Assembly (NCBI GenBank): GCA_031276865.1
Contig: JAISMF010000106.1
Span: 1-64,000 of the forward strand
DNA from: Deltaproteobacteria bacterium
GTDB lineage: Bacteria; Desulfobacterota; Desulfarculia; Adiutricales; Adiutricaceae
Reading direction: 5' to 3'
Length of the DNA: 64,000 nt
A model generated the notes under the pieces. It worked only from the letters and a program-made list of their open reading frames with translations. It did not search any database and was not told the DNA's origin. Of the stretch, positions 1 to 8,913 are shown piece by piece (within the stretch, counting starts at the first letter, position 1; each line of letters begins with the position of its first letter). The position numbers were made by a program, and so were the translations under genes.

Positions 1-150
1 CAAGTTCAAAGTAAGATAGTTAGCATTTTGGATAGTTTTTCATCTCTAACAACAGACATCGTTTCAGGCTTACACGCTGAAATTGAAGCAAGACGCAAGC
101 AATACGAATACTACAGAGAACAACTTCTTACCTTTAAGAGGGCGGAATAA
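1..150 (+). CDS. hsdS: Type I restriction enzyme specificity subunit (HsdS), C-terminal end only
   Basis: Frame 1 is open from the window edge to a TAA at 148-150, giving the last 49 residues. The segment contains [11 protein letters not shown] followed by [17 protein letters not shown], the typical end of HsdS: a coiled coil, then the [10 protein letters not shown] motif of the second conserved region. HsdS gives the DNA target specificity of a type I restriction-modification complex with HsdM and HsdR. The rest of the gene and any partners lie outside the window. The segment is clearly more AT-rich than the genes that follow, which fits horizontal acquisition. No hsdM or hsdR is seen downstream. 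Confidence 0.85.
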   Translation, partial: QVQSKIVSILDSFSSLTTDIVSGLHAEIEARRKQYEYYREQLLTFKRAE

Positions 151-1053
151 GCCACGGCTTTCCTTATTTCAGCCTAGCGGACACGCGCCGCGTTTTGGGA
201 ATAACGGAGGCGGAGGCCGGAACGGGCCAGGTTTTACGGCCGGATGCTCTTTTTGACGGCCTCCGGAGCTAAAATCCCGGGAAAACGGAGGGAAACCCCC
301 GCCCGGCGCTCAAAAAGGGCCCTCTCCGGGGCTTTTTTCCTAAATGGGGGGTGGTAGTAAGGGTTTTTCCCCCGGCGGCTATTTAGCGGGCCTAAAAAGA
401 GGCTCGGATCTGAATTTTGGCCGCTAATGGTATTGGTTATAAGTGAGAATAATTTATATATAAGATCCCAACACGCTTTTTTGTGATTATTCTGTGGTTA
501 AATTTACATGCTTTTAGGTCACACCCACGGTAAAAAGCGGGCTAGAGCGGGATTGTTCTATTTTAAGTCATTCATCACCTCCATGGCTTTCAAGGTTGCT
601 ACCGGCCGGACCAGCCCAATTGCCGGGCGGGCATCTCAGCCCGCTAGGTACGCGCGCCTTTACACGGCGCACAAAAAAGCATCCAATGGGAAACGAGCTG
701 GCCGCTACCTTTTAAAAGCTTCCCACGCGGTCCGCGGCGGAAGCGTTCGGCCGGGCTCTCGGATTTGGCCGTCCCGCTCTCTTGCGCCTCGAGCGGACAA
801 AAGGGCGCCGCCTGGAAATAATCCGCTATTCGCCCCCCGCGAACGGATCAGACGAAACATTTTAAGCCGCGGCGGTCGAAGATTCGGGATTCGCCTCTTT
901 CCGTCCCGCCTCCTTCCCGATAAGGAAAAGAGATTCTCCGGAGAGCGGAAACGGGCCGGAACCCGGGCGCCCGAGCCCGGAAAAAAACGCCGAAATGAAA
1001 CCGATTTTCATGTTACAATTCTATTTTTACCGCCGGATAAAAAGGAATTTCCG
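151..1053. other. Non-coding stretch between hsdS and the deacetylase gene
   Basis: About 900 bases with no credible gene. An open frame runs through the second half into the deacetylase, but it has no ribosome site and an arginine-rich, non-homologous translation. A weak terminator-like hairpin with a T tract lies near 311-337. An AT-rich patch at 420-505 may hold a promoter, but I could not fix boxes. Confidence 0.5.
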
Positions 1054-2376
1054 ATGACGGAGAAGATGACGGAGAACGCGAACGAAGAGATAGGGCTGGG
1101 ACTTATTTTCTTCCCGGCCTACGACTGGGCCATATCCCCCCGGCACCCGGAGCGGGAGGAAAGGCTCCTCTACACCCACGACCAGCTGAGGGAGGATGGC
1201 GTCTTCGATCATAGCCGGATAAGGGAGTTCAGGCCCGTTCCGGCGGAGGCGGAGGACGCCGGGCGGGCCCACTTCTTCCCCCTGGGGCTGGAAACCGTGG
1301 CCTCGCTTCCCCACTTCATCGCCGCCGGAGGCGCCATCCGGGCGGGAGAGCTGGTGGCGGAAAAAAAGGTCAAAAAAGCCTTCGCCCTGGTGAGGCCTCC
1401 GGGCCATCACGCCGGAAAGGTCGTCCACGGCGGACGGGGTTTTTGCAACATCAATAACGAGGCCATCATGGTGGAGAGCCTGCGGGCCAAATACGGCTAC
1501 CGCCGAATCGCCATCGTGGACACCGACTGCCACCACGGGGACGGAAGCCAGGACGTCTTCTGGTACGACCCGGATCTGCTCTTCATCAGCCTGCACCAGG
1601 ACGGGAGGACCCTCTATCCCGGATCCGGCGCCTTCACCGAGCTGGGGGGGCCCAGATCCTGGGGAGCCACGGTGAACATCCCCCTGCCGCCGGAGACCGG
1701 AGACGAGGGATTCCTTTTAAGCGTCAGGGAGATAGTGAGGCCCATCTTAGACGAGTGGAAACCAGAGCTGGTCGTTAACTCCGCCGGCCAGGACAACCAC
1801 TTCAGCGACCCCATCACCAACATGAAAATCACCGCCCGGGGCTACGCCGAGATGTCCAGGCTGATAGATCCGGATATAGCGGTCCTGGAAGGCGGCTACG
1901 CCATCCAGGGCGCCCTCCCTTACACCAACCTGGGGATCATCCTGAGCATGGCGGGACTCGACTGGTCCGGGCTTCGGGAGCCCCTTCCCCCGGGCGGGGC
2001 GCCCCGCACCCGCGGGGAGGTTTTGGACTACGTAAAAAAGGTCGCCGAGTTCATCCACCAAAGCCGCGAAGAGCCTCCGAAGGAGGCCCTCACGGGATCC
2101 GTCCTGAAAAACGGCTACTTCGTCCGGCGCAAAAGCATCCCCTACGACAGCCACCCGGCCGACCCCCAAACGCAGAGGAACTGGCCCTCCTATTTCACGG
2201 AAAACAGGACCGAGTATCTGCGTGACTGCCCCGACTGCCCGGGGGTGGTGGTCTTTAGGAGCTCGTCCGAGGTCGCGCCGGAAAAGGTCTTCGCCTGGCT
2301 GCCCCCGAACCCTTGCGAAAAATGCCGGGAGGTCAAAGAGGCGGTGGATCAAAAGGGGGTTTTTCCCCCGGCCTGA
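1054..2376 (+). CDS. Histone deacetylase / acetylpolyamine amidohydrolase family protein
   Basis: Protein of 440 residues with the zinc-dependent deacetylase (arginase-like) fold. PPGHH at 115-119 carries the catalytic histidine pair. D158 and H160 in DTDCHHGDG (156-164), together with D247 in SAGQDNH, are the expected zinc ligands. A GGY near residue 285 supplies the transition-state tyrosine. Bacterial members deacetylate small acetylated molecules such as polyamines or acetoin-pathway substrates; the substrate here is unknown. The ATG at 1054 is chosen because AAAGGA lies 7 bases upstream and similarity starts just after it; the frame is open further upstream. An extra region of about 100 residues follows the catalytic domain and ends with CPDC and CEKC pairs that could bind a metal. 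The gene stands alone. Confidence 0.88.
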   Translation: MTEKMTENANEEIGLGLIFFPAYDWAISPRHPEREERLLYTHDQLREDGVFDHSRIREFRPVPAEAEDAGRAHFFPLGLETVASLPHFIAAGGAIRAGELVAEKKVKKAFALVRPPGHHAGKVVHGGRGFCNINNEAIMVESLRAKYGYRRIAIVDTDCHHGDGSQDVFWYDPDLLFISLHQDGRTLYPGSGAFTELGGPRSWGATVNIPLPPETGDEGFLLSVREIVRPILDEWKPELVVNSAGQDNHFSDPITNMKITARGYAEMSRLIDPDIAVLEGGYAIQGALPYTNLGIILSMAGLDWSGLREPLPPGGAPRTRGEVLDYVKKVAEFIHQSREEPPKEALTGSVLKNGYFVRRKSIPYDSHPADPQTQRNWPSYFTENRTEYLRDCPDCPGVVVFRSSSEVAPEKVFAWLPPNPCEKCREVKEAVDQKGVFPPA

Positions 2377-2427
2377 AAGGGCCGGAGGCTTTCCGAGGAC
2401 GGAGGCGGAGGGGCGGAAGCGCCCCTC

Positions 2428-3012
2428 CTATCCGGCGAACTCCTCTCCGGCCTTCACGACCTCCTCCAGCTGCTCGGAGGTGAATTTGTCCGGCCCCTCG
2501 ACCCCCCTAAAGGCGAGAACCGGGAACTTCTTCGAAATGGAGAGGGAATCGAAGAGGTACTTCACCACCAAAGTCACGGGAGTGAAGAGCTCCTTTCCCT
2601 TGGTGGCCCCCACCGCCAGAAGGAAGCCCCGGCCGCCGGGCTTGTCCTCCTTGTTCTGGTGAAGCTCGTAGCGCCGGGCCCAGAAGGCCTGGCTGCGATC
2701 CAGAACCGCCTTGCCCTGGGAGGGCATGTCGTAGAAGTAGATGGAGGTGCTAACCACCACCCTCTCCGCCTTCTCCCAGGCCTCGTAGAGGACACGCATG
2801 TCGTCGTCCTTGATGACGCATTTCCCGTCCTTGGTGCAGGAAAAGCAGCCGACGCAGCCTTTGATCCGCAGATCCGAAACCGAAAGGATCTCGAAGCGGG
2901 CGCCTTTGCTTTCGGCCCCCTCCTTGAACTTGTCCAAAAGGAGACGCGAGCTCCCCTTTTTTCTGGGACTGAGGTGCAGACCCAGTATCTCGACTGAGGT
3001 GTTTTTTGGCAT
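2428..3012 (-). CDS. NAD(P)H-dependent FMN reductase / iron-sulfur flavoprotein family
   Basis: Protein of 194 residues of the flavodoxin-like FMN reductase family. The N-terminal strand and loop (LSPRKKGSS, residues 14-22) are in the FMN phosphate-binding position. Four cysteines (C53, C56, C59, C65, spaced CxxCxxC-x5-C) match the compact cluster motif of archaeal/bacterial iron-sulfur flavoproteins. A middle segment, STSIYFYDMPSQGKAVLDR, corresponds to the usual SPVYFxxMxxxxKxxiDR region. The start at 3012 follows a GGGAG site 8 bases away; the upstream open extension is not conserved. It likely transfers electrons in anaerobic metabolism. It faces the deacetylase gene convergently. A second family member lies at 58934-59506. 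Confidence 0.85.
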   Translation of the reverse strand: MPKNTSVEILGLHLSPRKKGSSRLLLDKFKEGAESKGARFEILSVSDLRIKGCVGCFSCTKDGKCVIKDDDMRVLYEAWEKAERVVVSTSIYFYDMPSQGKAVLDRSQAFWARRYELHQNKEDKPGGRGFLLAVGATKGKELFTPVTLVVKYLFDSLSISKKFPVLAFRGVEGPDKFTSEQLEEVVKAGEEFAG

Positions 3013-3451
3013 GTGTTTTCTCCCACGCGATCCGGATCTAAAATTATAATTCCGAACCGCATGCCATTTTAGCACGGGTGTGGAAAAAACGCCACGTATT
3101 TCCATCAGGCCGACTCGCGTCGTGAAAAACGAAATCTCCGCCCGGAAGGCCGTGAACGCGTCTTCCAAGCTGTTTTTACGGCCTCTCCCCGGGTGAACCG
3201 GACGAAACCATCCAGAATCCTTCCGAAGCCGGGCGTTTGTGGGATTTTCGGCGTTTTCCGGGATCGGACGCTCCGGGAAAAGATATAAACCATCGCTCCG
3301 TTTCGCCAAATAATTTCAAAGCGCCCCTTTCCCGCCGGATTTACTTTTTCCGCCCAGCTCCGAACAGGGCCATAGCCTCCCCCCAGCCGCGGATCCCCAC
3401 CCCCGCCGTCACGCCCTTCACGCCGGAGAGACGGTAGCCCGCGGATCGTTT
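3013..3451. other. Intergenic region upstream of the flavoprotein gene
   Basis: Mixed GC-rich sequence without a credible gene. It should contain the promoter of the leftward flavoprotein gene, but no convincing boxes were recognised. An open leftward frame crosses it and is rejected because it lacks a start site and conserved features. Confidence 0.4.
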
Positions 3452-3474
3452 TTATCACCACGGCGGTTAAATTT

Positions 3475-3617
3475 TGACGCGACCGCGAAAACCCCGAGGT
3501 GTTCGAATTTGTGAAAATCTACTACTTTATGTACGGTATCTTTATCATACTTATCCCATATTTTGTATAGCGTCTCTTTCAGCTTTTCAATGACGGACTT
3601 TACGCGGTCGCTTCGCG
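3475..3617 (+). repeat. Dispersed ~140-bp AT-rich repeat, copy 1
   Basis: AT-rich block with GC-rich inverted ends: TGACGCGACCGCG at the left, and GGACTTTACGCGGTCGC at the right. It shares order and sequence with four other copies in this window (25431, 26017, 34808, 41415). Internal landmarks are TACTTTATG and ATTTTGTATAG followed by CGTCTCT. Read on the minus strand it is open for about 40 codons, ending HLGVFAVAS. It sits at the end of a broken small gene on the minus strand (3618-3710). Confidence 0.75.
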
Positions 3618-3710
3618 TGTTTAGTTATCTCGTAAAAATCTAGACGAATGGCATCAATCTCATCCTCTACGCTATGTCTTATTCTTCGTCATCTATCATC
3701 TCCAATTAAG
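3618..3710 (-). pseudogene. Remnant of a small antitoxin-like gene cut by the repeat
   Basis: On the minus strand one frame reads HSVEDEIDAIRLDFYEITKH just before it runs into the ~140-bp repeat. The start region is shifted out of frame (two possible ATGs near 3690-3700, preceded by GGAG). The helical, charged sequence resembles short antitoxin-like proteins, but I cannot name a family. It is AT-rich, unlike the housekeeping genes, and lies in a cluster with two more broken small genes upstream. Confidence 0.35.
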
Positions 3711-3742
3711 TTTAGACACATGTGAAATTAAGGATGAAAAAC

Positions 3743-3937
3743 CTATTTGCCATAACTATTTTCAGCTTCCACATCATCTAAAGATTTTGCAATAAGAAAT
3801 CCATATTTTTTAGCTGCATATTATCCACTTTTTCTAAAATACTCTAAAAATTCATCCGTAGACATATTCTTAATTTTCTCATAATTATCGACACGTGCTC
3901 TGTGAATCCAATCATCACTAGTATTGGAATTAGTCAT
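3743..3937 (-). pseudogene. Small charged protein gene with an in-frame stop (antitoxin-like)
   Basis: A 65-codon minus-strand frame starts at ATG 3937 (MTNSNTSDDWIHRAR...) and is interrupted by one TAA at 3831-3833, then continues as YAAKKYGFLIAKSL to a TAG at 3743. Its start overlaps the end of the upstream gene in an ATGACTAA arrangement, and a GGAGGTGAT ribosome site sits upstream inside that gene. Two small overlapping AT-rich genes like this are typical of toxin-antitoxin modules, but no known family was recognised. One base change would restore the frame. Confidence 0.45.
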
Positions 3938-4201
3938 TATCAATCACCTCCATAGGCGATTTAATATCAATAACGAAATAACCATAAATTGTACTGATAT
4001 ACGCGGTAAAAGATCGAGTTTTATCTTTGACGATATGCTTGAAATTTAAATTGATAATTTTATCTAAACCATTAACTATAGCTATATGTGTCGCGTACAT
4101 TCCGTATCTTTCTGGAATAATTTATTTACTATATATATATTAACGATATGGAGCGCGGTTGGGTTTTCAGGAAGCACTATTATATTGTATTTTGGTATCA
4201 T
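3930..4201 (-). pseudogene. Small protein gene with a frameshift, partner of the downstream antitoxin-like gene
   Basis: A minus-strand frame begins at ATG 4201 (MIPKYNIIVLPENPTAL...). It must shift frame near 4110-4125 to continue as IIPERYGMYATHIAIVNG and then on to MEVIDND, ending at 3930. The combined product would be about 90 residues. It overlaps the next small gene by 8 bases, suggesting translational coupling of a two-gene module. No family recognised. It appears non-functional unless programmed frameshifting occurs. Confidence 0.4.
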
Positions 4202-4220
4202 ATTGAGCGTTATTTCATAG

Positions 4221-4312
4221 TTATCACCCCGGCGGTTAAATATGGAAAAAGTCACTTATTCAAGGGAATATCTTCCTCTTACCTTTCTAAATTGCGTCCA
4301 CCGGGGTGATAA
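4221..4312. repeat. 92-bp element with perfect 12-bp terminal inverted repeats
   Basis: TTATCACCCCGG at 4221-4232 is repeated exactly inverted as CCGGGGTGATAA at 4301-4312. The left end extends as CGGCGGTTAAAT, and this longer motif recurs in direct orientation at 3452-3472 beside the first ~140-bp repeat. The interior is AT-rich and non-coding. It could be a very small non-autonomous element or a transcriptional palindrome. Confidence 0.5.
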
Positions 4313-4379
4313 TAATCGTTTCCGCTTCCAAATTCGGCGCTTTTAAAGAATAATGATACTCGTCGTTTTTCCATGTCAT

Positions 4380-5545
4380 CTCATCCACGGTCAAATACCC
4401 CGTCTGAAAAGCGAGAGCCGCGGGATTGACGCTCCCCGTTTTCTCGATATAAGATTATCCAGCGGAATATCTTTCAAGACGTCGTTAGCGAATTTAAAAG
4501 GATAATTTTCTAAAAAACCGGTTAAAAAATTTCTAGACGAAGCCTCGTGTTTCCAGTACTTTTTAAAACCTTTTTTTTGTAAAAAATTCAAAATTGAAAC
4601 CGGATTTAAGACGCCTCGTCGTCCGTCCCAATAATAACCGCCATACCAATTTAATATCTCCGCTTTCAAGTCGCTAATTGTTTTCAAATCCGTTTCGGAT
4701 TTATCAGCTTGCACGTAAAAACCATCATTTACCAAATGACGGTTTGTTTTCCAAAGCGGCGAAAGAATCCCTAATTCTTGAAGACCTATATCCTTTCATT
4801 TTCTGACTTTCAAGAATTCCAGGATACATGCCGCCGAAATAAAAATCCTGGTTCTTCGGCCGTGAATCCGCAAATGGATGAATATTTCGGATCCAGGGTT
4901 ATATCGGTCATATGGCTGAATACGTCGGCGATATCCGTCATCGCGTAATGGGTTTCGCCGGTTACGAACGCGAACCGTGTAAAATTGTTGGAAGACTTGA
5001 TCGATAAGAAAAATAACGTAGAAATTCAACGATATCTTCGGAAAATTTCCCGCGGCTAAGCGTTCTTTTAAAAGGACTGTCGTAATCGTCTACGAAAATC
5101 GCGACTTTAGTTCCGTATTTTTCACAAACCTTTTTGATCTATTCTCGAATGGATGATCCGTAATTTACGGATTCCAGTTTTAATTCTTCTTTTTCAGCGT
5201 TCAACCGCGTAAGTTCTAGGATAGCCGATTTCAACTCTTCAACGTCGCCTCGGGTTATGTTCATATCGAAACGCGACACCGGGTGTTGTTTTAAATCATA
5301 TCCGGTCTCGGATATTTTAAGCCCCTTAAAAAGACTCCGGTCGCCTTTGAAAATTTCCGCTAACGTGTCCAAAAGCAACGATTTACCAAAACCTACGGGG
5401 CGGGAGAGGAAAACATTTTTCCACGAGCTGGTTACAAGTTTGGGAAGCGTTTCCGTTTTATCCACATAGACGCGTCCCCCTCGCTGATTTTTCGAAACTT
5501 GGTCACGTCTTTCGGCACGCGTTTTAATTCTTCAGTCCAAACCCG
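4380..5545 (-). pseudogene. Decayed AAA-ATPase-like / PD-(D/E)XK nuclease family gene
   Basis: Minus-strand fragments in several frames match, in order, the intact gene at 10390-12411. First come a start region LKRVPKDV and YVDKTETL, split by a frameshift at a G run. Then follow the ATP-binding region LSRPVGFGKSLLLDTL, a Walker B-like FVDDYDSP, the ICGFTAEE segment and the NWYGGYYWDGR segment. Many stops and frame changes separate the pieces and the C-terminal nuclease domain is missing. It is therefore a dead, truncated paralogue. The intact family consists of an N-terminal AAA-like ATPase (formerly DUF1703) plus a nuclease fold, often found in multiple copies in gut bacteria. Confidence 0.8.
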
Positions 5546-6014
5546 CCTCCAGCTTGCCGCGCGCGGGCGGCGTAGTGTAAAAATAAGATATGAAAAACGT
5601 CGGAAAATAAACGGAGGCTTCTAAGTCGGCCGGCGTTTTTTTCGCTCATTCGCCCGTTAATTATAACGCGGGGGGGTCTATCGGTGAAAAGTTATTTTTC
5701 TGGGATGGAAATGGTAGTTTAAATCCACTGTTTTAACTACGCCGAGGAATGGGAATTAAAAAGCGTTTCACCCGGCTCCGGCATAAAGCGGATCCGCGTA
5801 TGGAACGACGCCCAAAGAGATCCGGCTCCAACCGTTTTTTCCGAACCGTCCGCGTCCAAAAGAAAAGCCGCGTCTCGTCCGCGAGGCGCGGGGGAGTTGT
5901 TTTTTCACGCTTTTCACCCTTTCACGCTTTCACGCTTTCACGCGGCGGGCGGACGCCCATCCTGGCGCCCTTAGGCGTTTCTTCGCCGCCGGCTGAAAAA
6001 GACGAAACCTCGGC
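5546..6014. other. Intergenic region left of the PHP gene
   Basis: No gene seen. It contains a short direct repeat of TTTCACGC units at about 5915-5942. The open frame at 5749-6018 is arginine-rich and without a ribosome site. Confidence 0.4.
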
Positions 6015-6875
6015 TTAGTTCCCCCCGAAGGAGCGCCGGACCTTTTCCAGGCCCTTTCTCAGCTCTTCGAGGACCCCGAAGCTTAAGGGGCTGTTCTCCC
6101 TCACCCAGGAAAGGGGCGTCTTTTTATTGGCCCCGTGATAGTCCGAGCCGTTGGTGGCGACCAGATCCAGTTTCTCCGCCGCCCGCGAGAGCTCCCGGCG
6201 CAGCTCCGGACCGTTTTCCGGGTGGTAGATTTCCACCCCCACCAGGCCGCGGCTTTTCAAATAGGCGAGCTTTTCCCCGTATTCGCCCGGGGCGAGCTTC
6301 AAGGAGCCCGGATGGGCCAGAACCGGGGCGTAGCCGGAGTTCAAGAGAAGCTTCACGCCCTCCTCCGCCCCCAGCCGCCTCTTTTCCACGTAGGCGGGCC
6401 TCCCTTTTCCCAGATACAGCTCGAAGGCCTCCTGCGTGGCGGAGACGATGCCCTTTTCCCGCAAGGCGAGGGCCAGATGCGGTTTTCCCATGAGGCCATC
6501 GCCGGCTATCTCCTCCACCCTTTCCCAGCTTAAGGGGAAGCCTAAGTCCAGAAGCTTTTGGAACATGGCGCGGTTGCGTTCCCGGCGGTATTCCTGGAGA
6601 AACGACAGATCAAGATCCGGCAGAAAGTCTCCGCCGAGCCGGTAGCCCAGCATGTGGGTGGTGCCCTTGAAGTTCAGGCTCAGCTCGACGCCGCCCACGG
6701 TCCTGAAGTTCCGCTTTTTTCCGGCGCTGAAAAACTCCGGCACCCCCTCCACCGTGTCGTGATCCGTGAGCGCCAGGCCCTTGAGGCCGGCGGCCGCGGC
6801 CGCCGCCACCAACTGGGCGGGGCTTAAGGTGCCGTCGGAAAAGGTGGAGTGGGAGTGAAGATCTATCTGAAACAC
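6015..6875 (-). CDS. PHP domain phosphoesterase (RNase AM / 3',5'-nucleoside bisphosphate phosphatase type)
   Basis: Protein of 286 residues of the PHP family COG0613. Metal ligands are visible: HSHS at 7-10 (H7, H9), D14, TDHD at 37-40, E64 in the GGVELS segment, H74, an AHPG histidine near 190, and NGSDYHG near 242-248. Characterised relatives are trinuclear-metal enzymes that trim 5' ends of structured RNA or dephosphorylate nucleoside bisphosphates. Length is normal. The start is GTG at 6875, with GAGG six bases upstream. It lies 42 bases downstream of the biotin carboxylase gene on the same strand, so the two may be co-transcribed. Confidence 0.9.
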   Translation of the reverse strand: MFQIDLHSHSTFSDGTLSPAQLVAAAAAAGLKGLALTDHDTVEGVPEFFSAGKKRNFRTVGGVELSLNFKGTTHMLGYRLGGDFLPDLDLSFLQEYRRERNRAMFQKLLDLGFPLSWERVEEIAGDGLMGKPHLALALREKGIVSATQEAFELYLGKGRPAYVEKRRLGAEEGVKLLLNSGYAPVLAHPGSLKLAPGEYGEKLAYLKSRGLVGVEIYHPENGPELRRELSRAAEKLDLVATNGSDYHGANKKTPLSWVRENSPLSFGVLEELRKGLEKVRRSFGGN

Positions 6876-6917
6876 CTTAGACCTCTTTTCCGGCCGCCCG
6901 GGTCCGGGCGGCCGCCT

Positions 6918-8297
6918 TTAGGACGACTTTTCCGGGGCTGGGTTCGGATAACCGGGGCTTTTAACGAGCTCCTCGGAGGTGCCGGTGTGCGCTCCGCCCT
7001 CCCGAAAGGGAGGGTGCCTGAGAAGGGCCAGGATGAAGGGGATGTTGGTTTTGACGCCCTCCACCCGGAAGGCCTCCAAAGCGGAGGACAATTTGTCCAA
7101 AGCCTCGCCGCGGGTCTCCCCCCGGGCGATGACCTGGGCGATCATGGGGTCGTAGAAGGGGGTGACCACGCCTCCCTCCTTGAAGCCCGTCTCCACCCTG
7201 ACTCCCCCGCCGTAAGGCGGGCGGAAGACCTTCAAAGGCCCGGGCGAGGGGAGGAAGCGCAGGGGGTCCTCGGCGTAGATCCTGGCCTCCACCGCGTGGC
7301 CGCGTTTTTCCGGGGTCCCGGCGGGGAGGATGTCTTTGAGTTTTTCTCCGGAGGCCAGGCGCAGCTGAATCTTCACCAGATCCGTTCCGGTTACCTCCTC
7401 GGTCGCCGCGTGCTCCACCTGGAGCCTGGGATTGAGTTCCAGAAAGGAGAAGCCGCTTTCCCGGCTGTAAAGGGTCTCCACCGTGCCCAGGTGGTCGTAG
7501 CCAAGGGAGGCGAGAGCCCGGGCGGCTTTTTCCGCCGTCTCCCGTAGGAGGGCTTCTTCGATTCCCGGCGCCCCGGCCTCCTCCACCACCTTCTGGCGGC
7601 GCCTCTGGGTGGAGCAGTCGCGCTCGTGGAGGTGGAGGGCCTCGCGGCCGTCGGCGACTATCTGAAACTCCACGTGCCTGGGGTTGATTAAAAGGCGCTC
7701 GGCGTAGAGCTCGCTTTTGCCGAAGCCGCGTTCGGCTTGGGAGGCGGCCGTTTTAAGCCCGCTTTGAAGCTTCCCGCTTTCGAAGACCGGAATCATGCCT
7801 ATCCCCCCGCCTCCGCCGGCGGGTTTGATAAGGAGGGGGAAGCCGATCTTTTCCGCCTCCCGGGCCATCTCCTCCAAAGTCCCTAAAAGCGTCCCGGTGC
7901 TGGGGGAAAGAGGGAAGCCCCTCCCTCCCATGACGGCCCGGGCCGACACTTTGTCCCCCATGGTTTTCAGAAACTCGGGCGAGGGGCCGATGAAAACCAG
8001 CCCGGCCTCCCCCGTCTTTCGGGCGAACTCCCAGTTCTCGGAGAGGAAGCCGTAACCCGGATGGAGGGCGTCGCAACCGCCCTCCAGGGCCGCCCGGATG
8101 ACGGCGTCCTGGTTCAGGTAGCTCTCCCGGGGGGCCGAAGGCCCGATCACCTTGAAAAAGGTGGCCTCCGCCACGTAGGGGTTGTCCTTATCGGCCTCGG
8201 AGCAGAGAATCAGGCTTTCCACCCCGAGCTCGTTTAAAGCCCTCACCACCCTCGAGGCGACGGCGCCGCGGTTGGGCACGGCCACCCTCTTAAACAT
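6918..8297 (-). CDS. accC: Biotin carboxylase subunit (AccC-like)
   Basis: Protein of 459 residues, the usual length for a free-standing biotin carboxylase. It carries HPGYGFLSEN at 79-88, the ATP-grasp glycine loop KPAGGGGGIGM at 158-168, ERDCSTQRRRQK at 225-236, and ELNPRLQVEHAATE at 287-300 with N289, R291, Q293 and E295 in active-site positions. It carboxylates biotin on a carrier protein using ATP and bicarbonate. GGGGIGM and HAATE differ slightly from the common GGGGRGM and HPVTE. No biotin carrier or carboxyltransferase gene is near, so whether it serves acetyl-CoA, propionyl-CoA or pyruvate carboxylation is open. ATG 8297 is preceded by a G-rich site. Confidence 0.88.
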   Translation of the reverse strand: MFKRVAVPNRGAVASRVVRALNELGVESLILCSEADKDNPYVAEATFFKVIGPSAPRESYLNQDAVIRAALEGGCDALHPGYGFLSENWEFARKTGEAGLVFIGPSPEFLKTMGDKVSARAVMGGRGFPLSPSTGTLLGTLEEMAREAEKIGFPLLIKPAGGGGGIGMIPVFESGKLQSGLKTAASQAERGFGKSELYAERLLINPRHVEFQIVADGREALHLHERDCSTQRRRQKVVEEAGAPGIEEALLRETAEKAARALASLGYDHLGTVETLYSRESGFSFLELNPRLQVEHAATEEVTGTDLVKIQLRLASGEKLKDILPAGTPEKRGHAVEARIYAEDPLRFLPSPGPLKVFRPPYGGGVRVETGFKEGGVVTPFYDPMIAQVIARGETRGEALDKLSSALEAFRVEGVKTNIPFILALLRHPPFREGGAHTGTSEELVKSPGYPNPAPEKSS

Positions 8298-8706
8298 GAA
8301 AAACCCCCCCAGGCGGCAGCGCCCCGTCCCGCCCGGGGGCGGTGAAATCATCGTACGGCAAGTGGAATCTCCTTATATCGCGCGCGGTTTCGAAACGTCC
8401 GCCCGCCGCGCCCCCCGAAGGGAGGTCCGCGGGGGCGGAAAATCAACCCACTATAGCAAACAACCCCCGAAGCGGGAAACATTATCCGGACCCGCGGACC
8501 CGGATGGAAATAGAGGCCACCGGGTCAAAAAACGCCTCGCTTTCCCCCGAAAGGGGGAAGGCGGCCGCCTCCCCGGAAGAACGGAGGGAGATCGCCCCCG
8601 CCCGGAAGCCCCCGGAAAACGTGAAAAAAATTGGCCCGACTTTTGAATAACCCCTCGCGACGGGACCAAGGCCTCCGGCCGGATCCCCTCGATAAGGAGA
8701 CTCATC
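8298..8706. other. Divergent intergenic region
   Basis: GC-rich spacer between the leftward accC and the rightward unknown pair. No RNA gene or clear promoter boxes were recognised; both transcription units must start here. Confidence 0.4.
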
Positions 8707-8913
8707 ATGGGAAGCATCGCGAACGCCGGCGCCACCCCCCTCCCCATCAAACAACCCGCCTCCCGCTCCCTCTGGCGGGAGGAGATGCTGGGACAGCTTT
8801 TAAGCTCCATGCGGGAGCACCAGAACAAAAATCCACAAGTCGAGGAAAGCGCTCCGGCGGAGCGGCCGCCGCGAGTCTTCGGAAAGGGTTATTATGTCGA
8901 CCTATACGTATGA
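8707..8913 (+). CDS. Small hypothetical protein (68 aa)
   Basis: Opens with MGSIANAGATPLPIKQP and is preceded by an AAGGAG site with suitable spacing, the best evidence that it is real. The rest is hydrophilic, with WREEMLGQLLSSMREHQNK as a predicted helix. No family, signal peptide or membrane segment recognised. Its last 20 bases overlap the start of the next gene, so the two are probably translated together. Confidence 0.55.
   Translation: MGSIANAGATPLPIKQPASRSLWREEMLGQLLSSMREHQNKNPQVEESAPAERPPRVFGKGYYVDLYV

Noticed and set aside
508-1053. N-terminal 182-codon extension of the deacetylase gene
   Set aside because: Arg/Ser/Pro-rich translation without similarity; a good ribosome site stands before the ATG at 1054.
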